From positions 744,001 through 808,000 of the forward strand of contig NZ_JAVRIF010000001.1 in the NCBI RefSeq assembly GCF_031846185.1: a stretch of DNA of 64,000 bases. The letters run 5' to 3'. Of the stretch, positions 8,473-16,676 are shown in pieces. The notes under the pieces were generated by a model. That model was not told the origin of the DNA, ran no database searches, and was given only the letters and a program-made list of their open reading frames with translations. The position numbers and the translations under genes were made by a program. The DNA comes from Thalassotalea_H castellviae (GTDB taxonomy: Bacteria > Pseudomonadota > Gammaproteobacteria > Enterobacterales > Alteromonadaceae). Position 1 is the stretch's first letter, and each line of letters begins with the position of its first letter.

Positions 8473-8595
8473 TTAGCTTAAAACGGTAAACCAACCCATT
8501 AGCATAGGTAATAATGGCGCCGCTACTAACGCTGTTAAAGCTGCAAATAGGTGACGTTTTGATGAACTATCTTTAAAATTTTCATGTTGTGACAT
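8473..8595 (-). CDS. Small membrane protein, 40 residues
   Basis: An ORF of 40 codons beginning ATG TCA CAA CAT, with AGGA eight bases before the start. The product has a charged N-terminus (HENFKDSSSKRH) and one hydrophobic span, FAALTALVAAPLLPMLMGW, ending TVLS. This is the layout of a small single-pass inner-membrane protein. It sits 26 bp upstream of the receiver gene on the same strand, so the two may be cotranscribed. No family recognised. Confidence 0.6.
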   Translation of the reverse strand: MSQHENFKDSSSKRHLFAALTALVAAPLLPMLMGWFTVLS

Positions 8596-8717
8596 CTTCA
8601 ATTTCCTAACTAAACTACAAAATGAACGGCGCGAATTCTAGCTGAAATAAGAATAAAATAACAGGAATATTTAAATTTCTAAAAACAATGCAGTGATTCA
8701 AAGCTAGTTTCTACACA

Positions 8718-8750
8718 AAAAAAAACCAGCCAAAAGGCTGGTTTTTTTTG
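8718..8750. terminator. Terminator of the TonB2 operon
   Basis: ACCAGCC/GGCTGGT stem (8725-8731/8736-8742), loop AAAA, flanked by A- and T-runs. Ends the minus-strand operon 8763-13713. Confidence 0.85.
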
Positions 8751-8762
8751 AAGAAAGCTAAA

Positions 8763-10022
8763 TTAAATGGCTTTGCCTTTACGAGCGGCAGTATCTTTAA
8801 TATAACTTACCCAACCTTTAGCACCCTTACGAGTCTTAGGGTCTTTCATCGCATTTTGAATAGCTGCATAGGCTTCTTTATATTGAGCAAGGTAGAAATG
8901 AGATTCTGCAATACTCATATATAATCTACCTTTGTTCGATACACCTAAATCTAACGCTTTATTCAAAGCAACTACGGCTTTTTCAAACTGTTCATCCTGT
9001 GCTAATAAAGTGCCTTGCTTACTATAGTGTTTAGCTTCATTAGTCATTTTAGCTAATTCACCATAATATTTAGCAGCTTTATCAATATGCTGTGCAGCAT
9101 GCCAAGCATTCGCTAACGAATAGATATTAGTATCATCACGTTTAACTAAGCCTGAAGAGATATGCTTCTCTAATAATTTTGCAGATTTATACGGCATATT
9201 ATTTTGCGCATACAAACTAGCTAACGTTTTAATTTCTGACTCTTTTTCAAGATAACCTTGTTTATAAGCCAATTCTAACGTTGCCATGCCTCGGTCATAA
9301 TCTTCAATTAAAAGATAAAAATTCCCTAACTGTTTCCAAAATGCTTTTTCATTTGGAAATAATTGCACTGCTGTTTCAAGTACATTTACAGCTTCTTTAA
9401 ATTTCTTAGTCTCATAATAAGACGTCAATTTTAAAATATAAGGGTTTTTATTATGCTTATCACCATATGCTGCAATAGCATTATTTGCTGGCGTGATCAT
9501 TTTAGGTAAACGTTTAAGCTCATAGTTCGCTTGGGCAATTTTCACCCAAGTATCACCATCAGATTTACCGGTAAAATCCATCCAAGCTTTATAATTGGCT
9601 AAAGCACCTTCATATTCTTTCGTTTGCATTTGAAGGTCAGCAAGTAACTTAATCGCTTCACCATGATCAGATTCATTCAAAATATCTGGCTCAACCGCTT
9701 TCTTTAAATACTCAATCGCTTTCGCTTCTTGATCACCTAAAGTTGCATACATAACCGCGATATATCGAGCCAAAATGGCTTTATCATAATCACTTTTTGC
9801 ATTGATTTCTAACAGTAAAGCAAGTGCCCCTTTGATATCATCTGTAGAGTAGAGCTCAAATGCTTTACCCACTTTTTTACCAACAGAAGGACCCATTAAG
9901 CGAGTTTTACGTTTTGGCTTTTCTGACTTTTCTGCACCAGCTGCGCTAACATCAAATGATGTTGGCAGCTGTACTAATACCAATGAAGCCAATAAAGTCA
10001 AAGATGTTAATATCTTATTCAT
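8763..10022 (-). CDS. Periplasmic TPR protein of the TonB2 operon
   Basis: A 419-residue protein with a Sec signal peptide (hydrophobic residues 5-25, probable cleavage near VSAAGA) followed by tetratricopeptide-like helical repeats over most of its length. Such proteins close TonB2 operons in Vibrio, Shewanella and Colwellia, and are thought to be periplasmic partners of the energising complex; no enzyme motif is visible. The ATG lies 2 bp after the tonB stop, with GGAGG six bases before it inside the end of tonB, so the two are translationally linked. Exact role unknown. Confidence 0.88.
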   Translation of the reverse strand: MNKILTSLTLLASLVLVQLPTSFDVSAAGAEKSEKPKRKTRLMGPSVGKKVGKAFELYSTDDIKGALALLLEINAKSDYDKAILARYIAVMYATLGDQEAKAIEYLKKAVEPDILNESDHGEAIKLLADLQMQTKEYEGALANYKAWMDFTGKSDGDTWVKIAQANYELKRLPKMITPANNAIAAYGDKHNKNPYILKLTSYYETKKFKEAVNVLETAVQLFPNEKAFWKQLGNFYLLIEDYDRGMATLELAYKQGYLEKESEIKTLASLYAQNNMPYKSAKLLEKHISSGLVKRDDTNIYSLANAWHAAQHIDKAAKYYGELAKMTNEAKHYSKQGTLLAQDEQFEKAVVALNKALDLGVSNKGRLYMSIAESHFYLAQYKEAYAAIQNAMKDPKTRKGAKGWVSYIKDTAARKGKAI

Positions 10023-10024
10023 TA

Positions 10025-10642
10025 TTACGAACCTCCATCCATTTTAAAGTCTAATTGAACTGACAAACCTGTTTGACGTAATGGCTTACCATCAACAACC
10101 TTTGGTTTGTACTTCCACTTACGTAAAGCACGTTTAGCTTCTTTATCAAAAATACGCTTTGGTTCTGCATCGATAACCGTTACATCTTCAACACCACCAA
10201 TCTCATTGATAGAGAACGAAAGTTTTACCCAACCTTCTTTACCATCACGAGCTGCTTGTATTGGATATTTAGGTTCAATACGTACAATTGGTGTTGCATC
10301 ACCATCACGACCAAAGCCTGCGCCTGGAGCAGATATACCTGCATTTGCACCCGCTAACTGCACACCTGGCATATTAAACGTTAATCCACCAGATTGATTA
10401 TTAACTTCAGGCTCAGGAGCTTGAGGTTTAGGTGGCGTTTTAGGCGGCGGCGGCGGCGGCGGTGGCACACGTCGTCTTTGCTCAGCAGCTGACTTAGGTG
10501 GCGTAGTGTTAACTTCAACAATAATATTTTCTAATTTTTCTTCTTCTCTTCTATCACCACTGGATATAAGAAAAGCCATAAAAGAAAATAATGCAAAAGT
10601 AACAGCTGCGCCTAGTAGTATTGATACTAATAAGCGAACCAT
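10025..10642 (-). CDS. tonB: TonB family energy transducer (TonB2 type)
   Basis: Transfers proton-motive energy from ExbB/ExbD to outer-membrane receptors. The 205-residue protein has an N-terminal membrane anchor (LLVSILLGAAVTFALFSF), a short proline-rich spacer with eight successive prolines near residues 62-69, and the TonB C-terminal domain starting about residue 120 (EPKYPIQAARDGKEGWVKLSF). The spacer is much shorter than in E. coli TonB (239 residues), as in TonB2 proteins. It lies 4 bp from exbD. Confidence 0.95.
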   Translation of the reverse strand: MVRLLVSILLGAAVTFALFSFMAFLISSGDRREEEKLENIIVEVNTTPPKSAAEQRRRVPPPPPPPPKTPPKPQAPEPEVNNQSGGLTFNMPGVQLAGANAGISAPGAGFGRDGDATPIVRIEPKYPIQAARDGKEGWVKLSFSINEIGGVEDVTVIDAEPKRIFDKEAKRALRKWKYKPKVVDGKPLRQTGLSVQLDFKMDGGS

Positions 10643-10646
10643 ATAA

Positions 10647-11048
10647 CTACCCCTTAGCTGCAGCGATAGAAATTCTGTCTATGCCCGCTTCTTTAATAGC
10701 GTCCATTACTTTAACAACTACGCCATGTTTTGCGTCTTTGTCAGCTTGAACAATCACTACTTCACTTGGTTGTTCCGCTAGTAATTTTTCAATATTAGCC
10801 GCTACACGTTCTATATCAACACGACGTTTATCTAACCAAATTTCACCATTATCTTTCACCGCAATGAAAATATTAGCTGACTTTTGTTTAGACTGATTAG
10901 CCGCTTTTGGTTTGTTTACTTCAATACCTGCTTCTTTTACAAAAGAAGTGGTTACGATAAAGAATATAAGCATGATAAATACGATGTCTAGCATCGGCGT
11001 CATATCAATTGCCGCTTCTTCGTCTTCACGAATACGTTTACGTGCCAT
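10647..11048 (-). CDS. exbD: ExbD biopolymer transport protein
   Basis: A 133-residue inner-membrane protein with one transmembrane helix (TPMLDIVFIMLIFFIVTTSF); the Asp in PMLDIVF near residue 20 is the proton-carrying residue of ExbD/TolR proteins. The rest is periplasmic. With ExbB it forms the channel that energises TonB. Lies between exbB (12 bp) and tonB (4 bp) in the operon. Confidence 0.96.
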   Translation of the reverse strand: MARKRIREDEEAAIDMTPMLDIVFIMLIFFIVTTSFVKEAGIEVNKPKAANQSKQKSANIFIAVKDNGEIWLDKRRVDIERVAANIEKLLAEQPSEVVIVQADKDAKHGVVVKVMDAIKEAGIDRISIAAAKG

Positions 11049-11060
11049 TCTAATCTCTCT

Positions 11061-11585
11061 CTAGTGATGAGGTAAACTGTCAACCAGTTTAGCCTTTGCT
11101 AGTTTAACTTTAGCGTCTAATCTTGTGCTAAAAAACACCCCTGATAATGCTGCAACCATACCCGCCATTGTCGGGATAGTCGCCATTGAAATACCAGAAG
11201 CCATTAGACGAGGGTTACCTGTACCTTGCTGAGCCATAGTTTCAAATACTGAAATCATACCCGTTACTGTGCCAAGTAAACCAATCAGTGGACACATTGC
11301 CACTAAAGTTTTAATCGTAATCATGTTACGTTCAAGTAATTCTGCCGTTTCGGAGATCCATGTATCTCTAATTCGATGTGCATACCATGATGTTGTATCA
11401 GTTCGTGCATTCCAATTTGCGATGATTTCATCACGCATCTTAGGGTAAACTGATGCTAAGAACCAATAACGTTCTACCATCATAATCCACATCAATAAGA
11501 GAGCAAAGGCGACAAAGTAAAGTACATTACCGCCAGTTGCAATAAAACTCCTGACAGATTCTATAAGCTCTATCAGGAATAGCAT
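11061..11585 (-). CDS. exbB: ExbB proton channel subunit
   Basis: A 174-residue MotA/TolQ/ExbB protein with three predicted transmembrane spans and the family signature IGLLGTVTGMISVF followed by GISMATIPTMAGMVAAL. Partner of ExbD in the TonB2 system. The start codon overlaps the preceding stop by one base (TAATG), indicating coupled translation with the TtpC-like gene. Confidence 0.95.
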   Translation of the reverse strand: MLFLIELIESVRSFIATGGNVLYFVAFALLLMWIMMVERYWFLASVYPKMRDEIIANWNARTDTTSWYAHRIRDTWISETAELLERNMITIKTLVAMCPLIGLLGTVTGMISVFETMAQQGTGNPRLMASGISMATIPTMAGMVAALSGVFFSTRLDAKVKLAKAKLVDSLPHH

Positions 11586-12934
11586 TATTTAGACTCCTTC
11601 TCTGCAATTGCAGCAATTAAACCAGCACTTTGCTCATCTAATTTATGAAGAACGGCTTTACTACGACCAGCTACAATGCTGTGTACTAAAATTAAAGGTA
11701 ATGCAGCAATAAGACCCAAAGCAGTTGTTACAAGTGCTAATGAGATGTTACCCGCCATAATTTTCGGGTCACCTGTACCAAACAATGTAATCGTTTGGAA
11801 CGTCATGATCATACCGATTACTGTACCTAACAGACCCATTAACGGAGCTATAGCAGCAAACATCTTGATTAAGCTAATACCACGGTCAACGGTTGGTGTT
11901 TCACGTAAAATCGCTTCATCAAGTTTAAGCTCTAATGTTTCAGCATCAGCGCCTTTATTTTCTTGGTATACCGCTAATAAACGACCTAATGGGTTATTAC
12001 TATTTGGTTGGTCAAGATTCTTCTGTTGAGCTTTCATTTTAGAAGAAACCGCACCAAGAACAACAACACGCTCAAGAGCAATTAATAAACCAATAATTAA
12101 CAATACAGTGATTGCGTAACCAACTGTACCACCTTGATGGTAGAACTCTTCTAATGTTTTCTTACGAGTTTCTAACGTTAAAATAGCGCCACGAGAAGGG
12201 TCAACATATAAAGGAGAGTAACCTGAAGTTTCACCAAAGAAACTAGAAGCTGTATCAGCAATATAACCAGCAGGTTGCTTAGCTAAAGGTTGAATTTGAC
12301 CTACTTCATCGTTGTAGTTTAAATAACCATTTTCTGAAACAAGGTTAAATGTACCGATACGAGTCACTTGTTCAGTCGATTTAGAACCATCTAAGTTAGT
12401 TACTTCAGCTGTAAATTGTGAAATTTCACCTGATTGAGTCATTTCAGTTTGTAAGGCAAACCATAATTCTTCAAGTTGTTCTAACTCAGGGATTGCTTTA
12501 GCGTTAGCAATTGCATCTAATGCTTCACCACGACCTGGGTATTCAGCACTTACAATTGATGTAGCAATTTGACCATAAGCGTTTGCAGCAGCTGCACGAC
12601 TTACACCAAACATTTCACCTAAAGTACCTTTAGCGTTATCTAGTTCAACTTCTTTTTGTGCTAATTTAATTTCATTAGCTGCATATTCTTTCGTTAAACG
12701 TTTGTTACGTGCTTGCTCATCAGCAAGTTGCTTTTTCGCTTTATTTAATAAAGCTTGTTTGTCAGCACGAGCAGAAGTAAATTCAGCTTCACGTTTTTTG
12801 TCAATTTTAGCTTCAGAAATACGGTCTGCTTTAACTTGCTTTAACAGCTCGTTCAAGTCATTAGCGTTTGCTGAAGTAGCAATACCTGCTGTCATCGAGG
12901 CAGCAAGCAATACAAAATTAAATACTTTTTTCAT
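11585..12934 (-). CDS. TtpC-like MotA/TolQ/ExbB protein with N-terminal coiled coil
   Basis: A 449-residue protein with a signal peptide (about 1-24), a long K/E/A-rich coiled coil to about residue 110, a periplasmic domain, and a C-terminal ExbB-like channel domain starting with a membrane span near 270 and carrying MGLLGTVIGMIMTF. This is the architecture of TtpC, the extra component that TonB2 systems of vibrios need. The start overlaps the stop of the DUF3450 gene by one base. It may couple the ExbB2-ExbD2-TonB2 complex to certain receptors; that role is inferred from the Vibrio family. Confidence 0.9.
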   Translation of the reverse strand: MKKVFNFVLLAASMTAGIATSANANDLNELLKQVKADRISEAKIDKKREAEFTSARADKQALLNKAKKQLADEQARNKRLTKEYAANEIKLAQKEVELDNAKGTLGEMFGVSRAAAANAYGQIATSIVSAEYPGRGEALDAIANAKAIPELEQLEELWFALQTEMTQSGEISQFTAEVTNLDGSKSTEQVTRIGTFNLVSENGYLNYNDEVGQIQPLAKQPAGYIADTASSFFGETSGYSPLYVDPSRGAILTLETRKKTLEEFYHQGGTVGYAITVLLIIGLLIALERVVVLGAVSSKMKAQQKNLDQPNSNNPLGRLLAVYQENKGADAETLELKLDEAILRETPTVDRGISLIKMFAAIAPLMGLLGTVIGMIMTFQTITLFGTGDPKIMAGNISLALVTTALGLIAALPLILVHSIVAGRSKAVLHKLDEQSAGLIAAIAEKESK

Positions 12935-13713
12935 TATTTAGCTCCTGCTGCAAATACTGGTAATTTAGTTAAATCTAATGGTAATTGCTTGCGAGCCATA
13001 CGGATACCATCAGTGATAGGCTTAAGATACTCATCATCTAATACTTCCCATGAACGAGTTTCGTTATTCCAAACCCATGCATTTTTCATATCAAGAGATT
13101 GAGCAACAAAAGAAATACGACCCATATGTAAGAAGTCAGCCGTAAGTGTTTGACCACCTAGATCTAACTCTGCTTGATAAACACCAAACACTGTACCGTA
13201 GTTAGCTTCAATTTCGTAAGCTTCAAGAACTAAACGGAACTGCTCAGAAACAGAAACGTTTGAGTTACCCATAACATCACGTAAGGCTTGAATACGCTCT
13301 TTACGTGCAGCAATGTTCATTGGCACATCTAAATCAACAAATTTTTCCAATGTGTCGATCATTTTGTACATTAATGGTACAACACCTTGTTTTGTTTTAT
13401 CGATACCAGCAATTTGCTTTTCAAGCGATTTAAGATTGGCATTTTGATCATCAACCATTAATTGAACATGATCGTTATAACCAGATAAAATTTCAGCTTC
13501 ATCAACCGTATTACGGTATTCAGCCAATAATTCTAACGTTTGCTCGTAGATATTATCGATTTTGCTTTGTGATTTTTCAGAAGCTTTGAAAATTTTTGCT
13601 TCCGCTTTATGTAGTTCAGTTAATGCATCAGCAGAAGCGAAAGTGCTTGCTGTTAATGCTAATGAGCCGATTATCGTTGATGCGATAAGGCTTTTTTTGC
13701 TTAATTTGGACAT
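12934..13713 (-). CDS. DUF3450 family periplasmic protein
   Basis: First gene of the TonB2 operon. From the ATG at 13713 it encodes 259 residues: a signal peptide (SLIASTIIGSLALTASTFASA), a long alpha-helical coiled coil, then a mixed C-terminal domain. DUF3450 proteins are almost always found at the head of such operons; their role is unknown but a periplasmic scaffold is likely. A TTG nine bases upstream is in frame, but GGGA sits better for the ATG, so the ATG is preferred. Confidence 0.88.
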   Translation of the reverse strand: MSKLSKKSLIASTIIGSLALTASTFASADALTELHKAEAKIFKASEKSQSKIDNIYEQTLELLAEYRNTVDEAEILSGYNDHVQLMVDDQNANLKSLEKQIAGIDKTKQGVVPLMYKMIDTLEKFVDLDVPMNIAARKERIQALRDVMGNSNVSVSEQFRLVLEAYEIEANYGTVFGVYQAELDLGGQTLTADFLHMGRISFVAQSLDMKNAWVWNNETRSWEVLDDEYLKPITDGIRMARKQLPLDLTKLPVFAAGAK

Positions 13714-14127
13714 AGTTCCCAACCATTGCTATTTAATTTTGATAACAAATATTATTGTTAACGCAAATTTAATAATCTGCCATTTTTAAGTTTTAATTTC
13801 TCTAGAATAAAACCATGCAATATTCCCAGACGACAGTGTTTATGTCAACTGAACATAGTAAAAAGGTGGTTAATTTAGTAAAAAGTACAAAAATCAACCT
13901 GTTTTAGTGACGATCAACCAACAAGACATTCGCTTGTCGCTTAAATTGACTATAAAATAACCCCTAAATTATGTATTAAATATTTGCTACACATGTTTTA
14001 CTAAGTTGTTCGTAGTAAGTCAAATATTATTACAATTTTATATAATATTTTATCGCTTGTTTTAAATCTATTTAAGGTGCATTTAGCCAAGACAGTTTAT
14101 TCTTAACGTCAATACAGGAGAGCTTAA
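13714..14127. other. Divergent promoter region of the TonB2 operon and esterase gene
   Basis: No gene seen. AT-rich. It contains an imperfect inverted repeat, GATAACAA (13741-13748) and TTGTTAAC (13755-13762), 28 bp upstream of the DUF3450 start, a possible operator. It does not match the Fur box well. Confidence 0.5.
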
Positions 14128-14913
14128 GTGATTGTAATTAAAGCATTAGCTATTCATTTTATTGGGTTTGTTTGTCTTTTTTATTCAATATCCGTTTCCG
14201 CTAATGGTATTTTATCTACTAACTATTTATTCAAAAGTAAATTTTTACAATACGATCTAAACTATAGAGTTTATACTCCAAATGTAGAAAATAGAAAGAG
14301 TCTTCTGCCCACGTTATATTTAACTGATGGTCAATGGTATCTTTCAAGTGGCGATATCAAAAAGACATTAGATAAGTTAATTGCTTCAAAAAAGATTTCC
14401 CCTATTTTTGTCGTCTTTATTGACAGTAGGAATCCGCATAAGTTAACTGAAAATAGAAGAAATGATGAATTTATGTGTAATGCAAAATATATCAGTTTTT
14501 TCATCAATGAACTCATCCCAACGATAAGCCATAACTTTGCTGTTAGTTCAGCTCGGGAAGACAGAGTCATTGGAGGGATTTCATTCGGCGGATTAAATGC
14601 AGCTTGCTTTGGTTTATCTGCCCATAAATATTTTGGTGGGCTAGTGATGCAATCGCCAGCTAATGAGCAACATTTGAAAGTTATTCGTCGTTTATATTCA
14701 AAGTCTTCAACACTTCCCTTAAAAATGTTTCTGTCTTCCGGTGGCAATAACGATAACGGACGAGCAATTAAGAAGTTTTATCAAACTCTTGAAGACAAGG
14801 GTTATGATGTAACTTTTGTAAAAAATAACAAAGGTCACCATTGGGACAATTGGCGACCTTTACTTCCTGAAGTTTTAACCACTTTCTTTTCTATCAACGA
14901 AACTGATAAATAA
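14128..14913 (+). CDS. Secreted alpha/beta-hydrolase, putative esterase
   Basis: A 261-residue protein of the esterase D/Fes-like family. It has a signal peptide (AIHFIGFVCLFYSISVSA), the nucleophile elbow GISFGG (Ser in G-x-S-x-G) in the middle, and a probable catalytic His in KGHHWDNWR near the C-terminus. It starts with GTG; AGGAGA seven bases before it supports this. Substrate is unknown; related proteins hydrolyse siderophores, acyl esters or carbohydrate esters. It lies between the TonB2 operon and the sulfotransferase/receptor genes, so a role in using an imported compound is possible but unproven. Confidence 0.82.
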   Translation: MIVIKALAIHFIGFVCLFYSISVSANGILSTNYLFKSKFLQYDLNYRVYTPNVENRKSLLPTLYLTDGQWYLSSGDIKKTLDKLIASKKISPIFVVFIDSRNPHKLTENRRNDEFMCNAKYISFFINELIPTISHNFAVSSAREDRVIGGISFGGLNAACFGLSAHKYFGGLVMQSPANEQHLKVIRRLYSKSSTLPLKMFLSSGGNNDNGRAIKKFYQTLEDKGYDVTFVKNNKGHHWDNWRPLLPEVLTTFFSINETDK

Positions 14914-14930
14914 TTAAGTGGGTGTGGTTT

Positions 14931-16628
14931 TTATTTCTCATCAACCGCCAACTCTTCTAATAACTCAGTAATGTTTTCTTGATATTTTTGCCATAAGCCA
15001 ACAGATGTATCATAAATTGGTTGTCTCACCTGATATGCACTTGCTGTTTTTATCACAGCTTCCGTTCGATGAAAATTCAGACAAGCTTCTTGCCAGTCTA
15101 AATCACAGGCCTGCACTAATTTTTTAATTTCAACGTCTGGATTTTTTATTAACGCTTCGTATTCAATATCATAAATGGACTCAGGAAAGTTCTCATGCCA
15201 ATGCTGCATTAATTTTTGATATAACCGATGAAATTGACCTAGGGTTTTTAAATTGTAAGCGAAACGGTAATTGTCGGTTGTGAAATTTTTTTTATAAATT
15301 GATAAGCAATTATCTTTAGCGTTTCTAACACAATGAATAATTTTTGCATTAGGGAAGGCAAGCTTTATAAATCCAACCATCAACATGTTAAAGGGTAGTT
15401 TGTCAGTTATATAGTCTGCATCAGAATCAATACTTTCTAATTGTTTTAGATACTCTCGTGCGATATTTGCTAACTTTTCTTTCGGGTATTGATCTAACGG
15501 GGAAAATAGAAAATTATTATTTTCGGTAAGAAAGCCCTCCGTTGATAGTTTGAAAAAGTGCTCTAACTCCCCTGCTCCATGTACTTTAGAGTGACTTGCC
15601 AATATCTTCTCAACCAAAGTAGTGCCAGAACGCGGCATACCAATAATAAAAATCGGCTTTGATGACGTTTCAGGGGTTAACTTTGCTTTATCTACACTAT
15701 CTTTTGTAAAAGTATTAATAATATTGCTAATAAACGCTTCATCAGACTCAATCGTATAATTATTCCTAGCATATCGAAGGTCATTCCCCGTCTTAAGAAA
15801 CAGAAATGCTTGAGCGTAATCTTGTAAGTCTTCATATGCCTTCGCTAAAGCAAAAGCCAGTTGAATCTTATTATCAACGGGTAGATTCGTTTTATTGTAT
15901 TGTTCTAACATTAAGGCAATATGCGGATCTTGACTATCAGCATATTTATTAATCGTTGCAAAAGTAAAATGAGCTTGAGAATACTCAGGGTGAATTGCGA
16001 TTGCTTGTTGATAATATGTTTTTGCTTCGTCTAATTTACCTTGAGATTTTAAGATATTTCCAAGGGTGTATATTGCTTTAACATTTCTATTATTTACTTT
16101 TATTTGCTTTGCACAAAGGGCTTTTGCTTTATCTAGTTCGCCTTTAGCGATATAAATTTGCCCTAAATGCTCTTCTCCTTGTAAAAAATTTGGCGTAATA
16201 GTTAGCGCTTTTAAACACGATTGCTCACTTTCATCAAGCTTCCCTATTTGTAAATAACAATAGCTTAAATTTAAATGGCCAAGGCTAATTTTAGGGTTTA
16301 CGTTAAGCACTTGTTGGTAATAATGAATGGCTTGTTTAAAGTTACGTTCAAATTTACATATATCACCTAAGCCAAGTAAAGCATCTGGGAAGTTAGGCAC
16401 TATTTTTAACGAAAACGTCCATAAACTTTTTGCCTCTTCAATTCTATTTGTCTTTGCACAAATAAGTGCCAGTTGTGAATAAACTTGAGGTAACTGAATG
16501 TGACTCTCTACGAGTTTCCTAAATTCAATTTCCGCTAAAGATAAGTTACCGGTTGAAATGGCCTTTTCCGCCTTTTGTAACCCTTCTCGCTGTTGTGGGG
16601 TTATAGTTGGCTGATTATTAAAATGCAT
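14931..16628 (-). CDS. TPR-sulfotransferase fusion protein 1
   Basis: A 565-residue protein: about eight tetratricopeptide repeats over residues 1-260, then a sulfotransferase domain. The PAPS 5'-phosphosulfate loop is MPRSGTTLVEKIL, with M at residue 331; a 3'-phosphate-binding type segment VRNAKDNCLSIYKKNF lies near 440; the C-terminal motif VIKTASAYQVRQPIY is shared with its neighbour. No signal peptide, so probably cytoplasmic. The acceptor is unknown; the TPR part suggests binding of a peptide or protein. It is second of two tandem paralogues downstream of a TonB-dependent receptor, 48 bp after the first. Confidence 0.88.
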   Translation of the reverse strand: MHFNNQPTITPQQREGLQKAEKAISTGNLSLAEIEFRKLVESHIQLPQVYSQLALICAKTNRIEEAKSLWTFSLKIVPNFPDALLGLGDICKFERNFKQAIHYYQQVLNVNPKISLGHLNLSYCYLQIGKLDESEQSCLKALTITPNFLQGEEHLGQIYIAKGELDKAKALCAKQIKVNNRNVKAIYTLGNILKSQGKLDEAKTYYQQAIAIHPEYSQAHFTFATINKYADSQDPHIALMLEQYNKTNLPVDNKIQLAFALAKAYEDLQDYAQAFLFLKTGNDLRYARNNYTIESDEAFISNIINTFTKDSVDKAKLTPETSSKPIFIIGMPRSGTTLVEKILASHSKVHGAGELEHFFKLSTEGFLTENNNFLFSPLDQYPKEKLANIAREYLKQLESIDSDADYITDKLPFNMLMVGFIKLAFPNAKIIHCVRNAKDNCLSIYKKNFTTDNYRFAYNLKTLGQFHRLYQKLMQHWHENFPESIYDIEYEALIKNPDVEIKKLVQACDLDWQEACLNFHRTEAVIKTASAYQVRQPIYDTSVGLWQKYQENITELLEELAVDEK

Positions 16629-16676
16629 GGTGAGATCCGTAAATTATAAATGTTCGTTGCTCAATTAAAATTGATA

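Noticed and set aside
13741..13762. Inverted repeat upstream of the DUF3450 gene as a Fur box
   Set aside because: Does not match GATAATGATAATCATTATC beyond the AT-rich parts; kept only as a possible operator.
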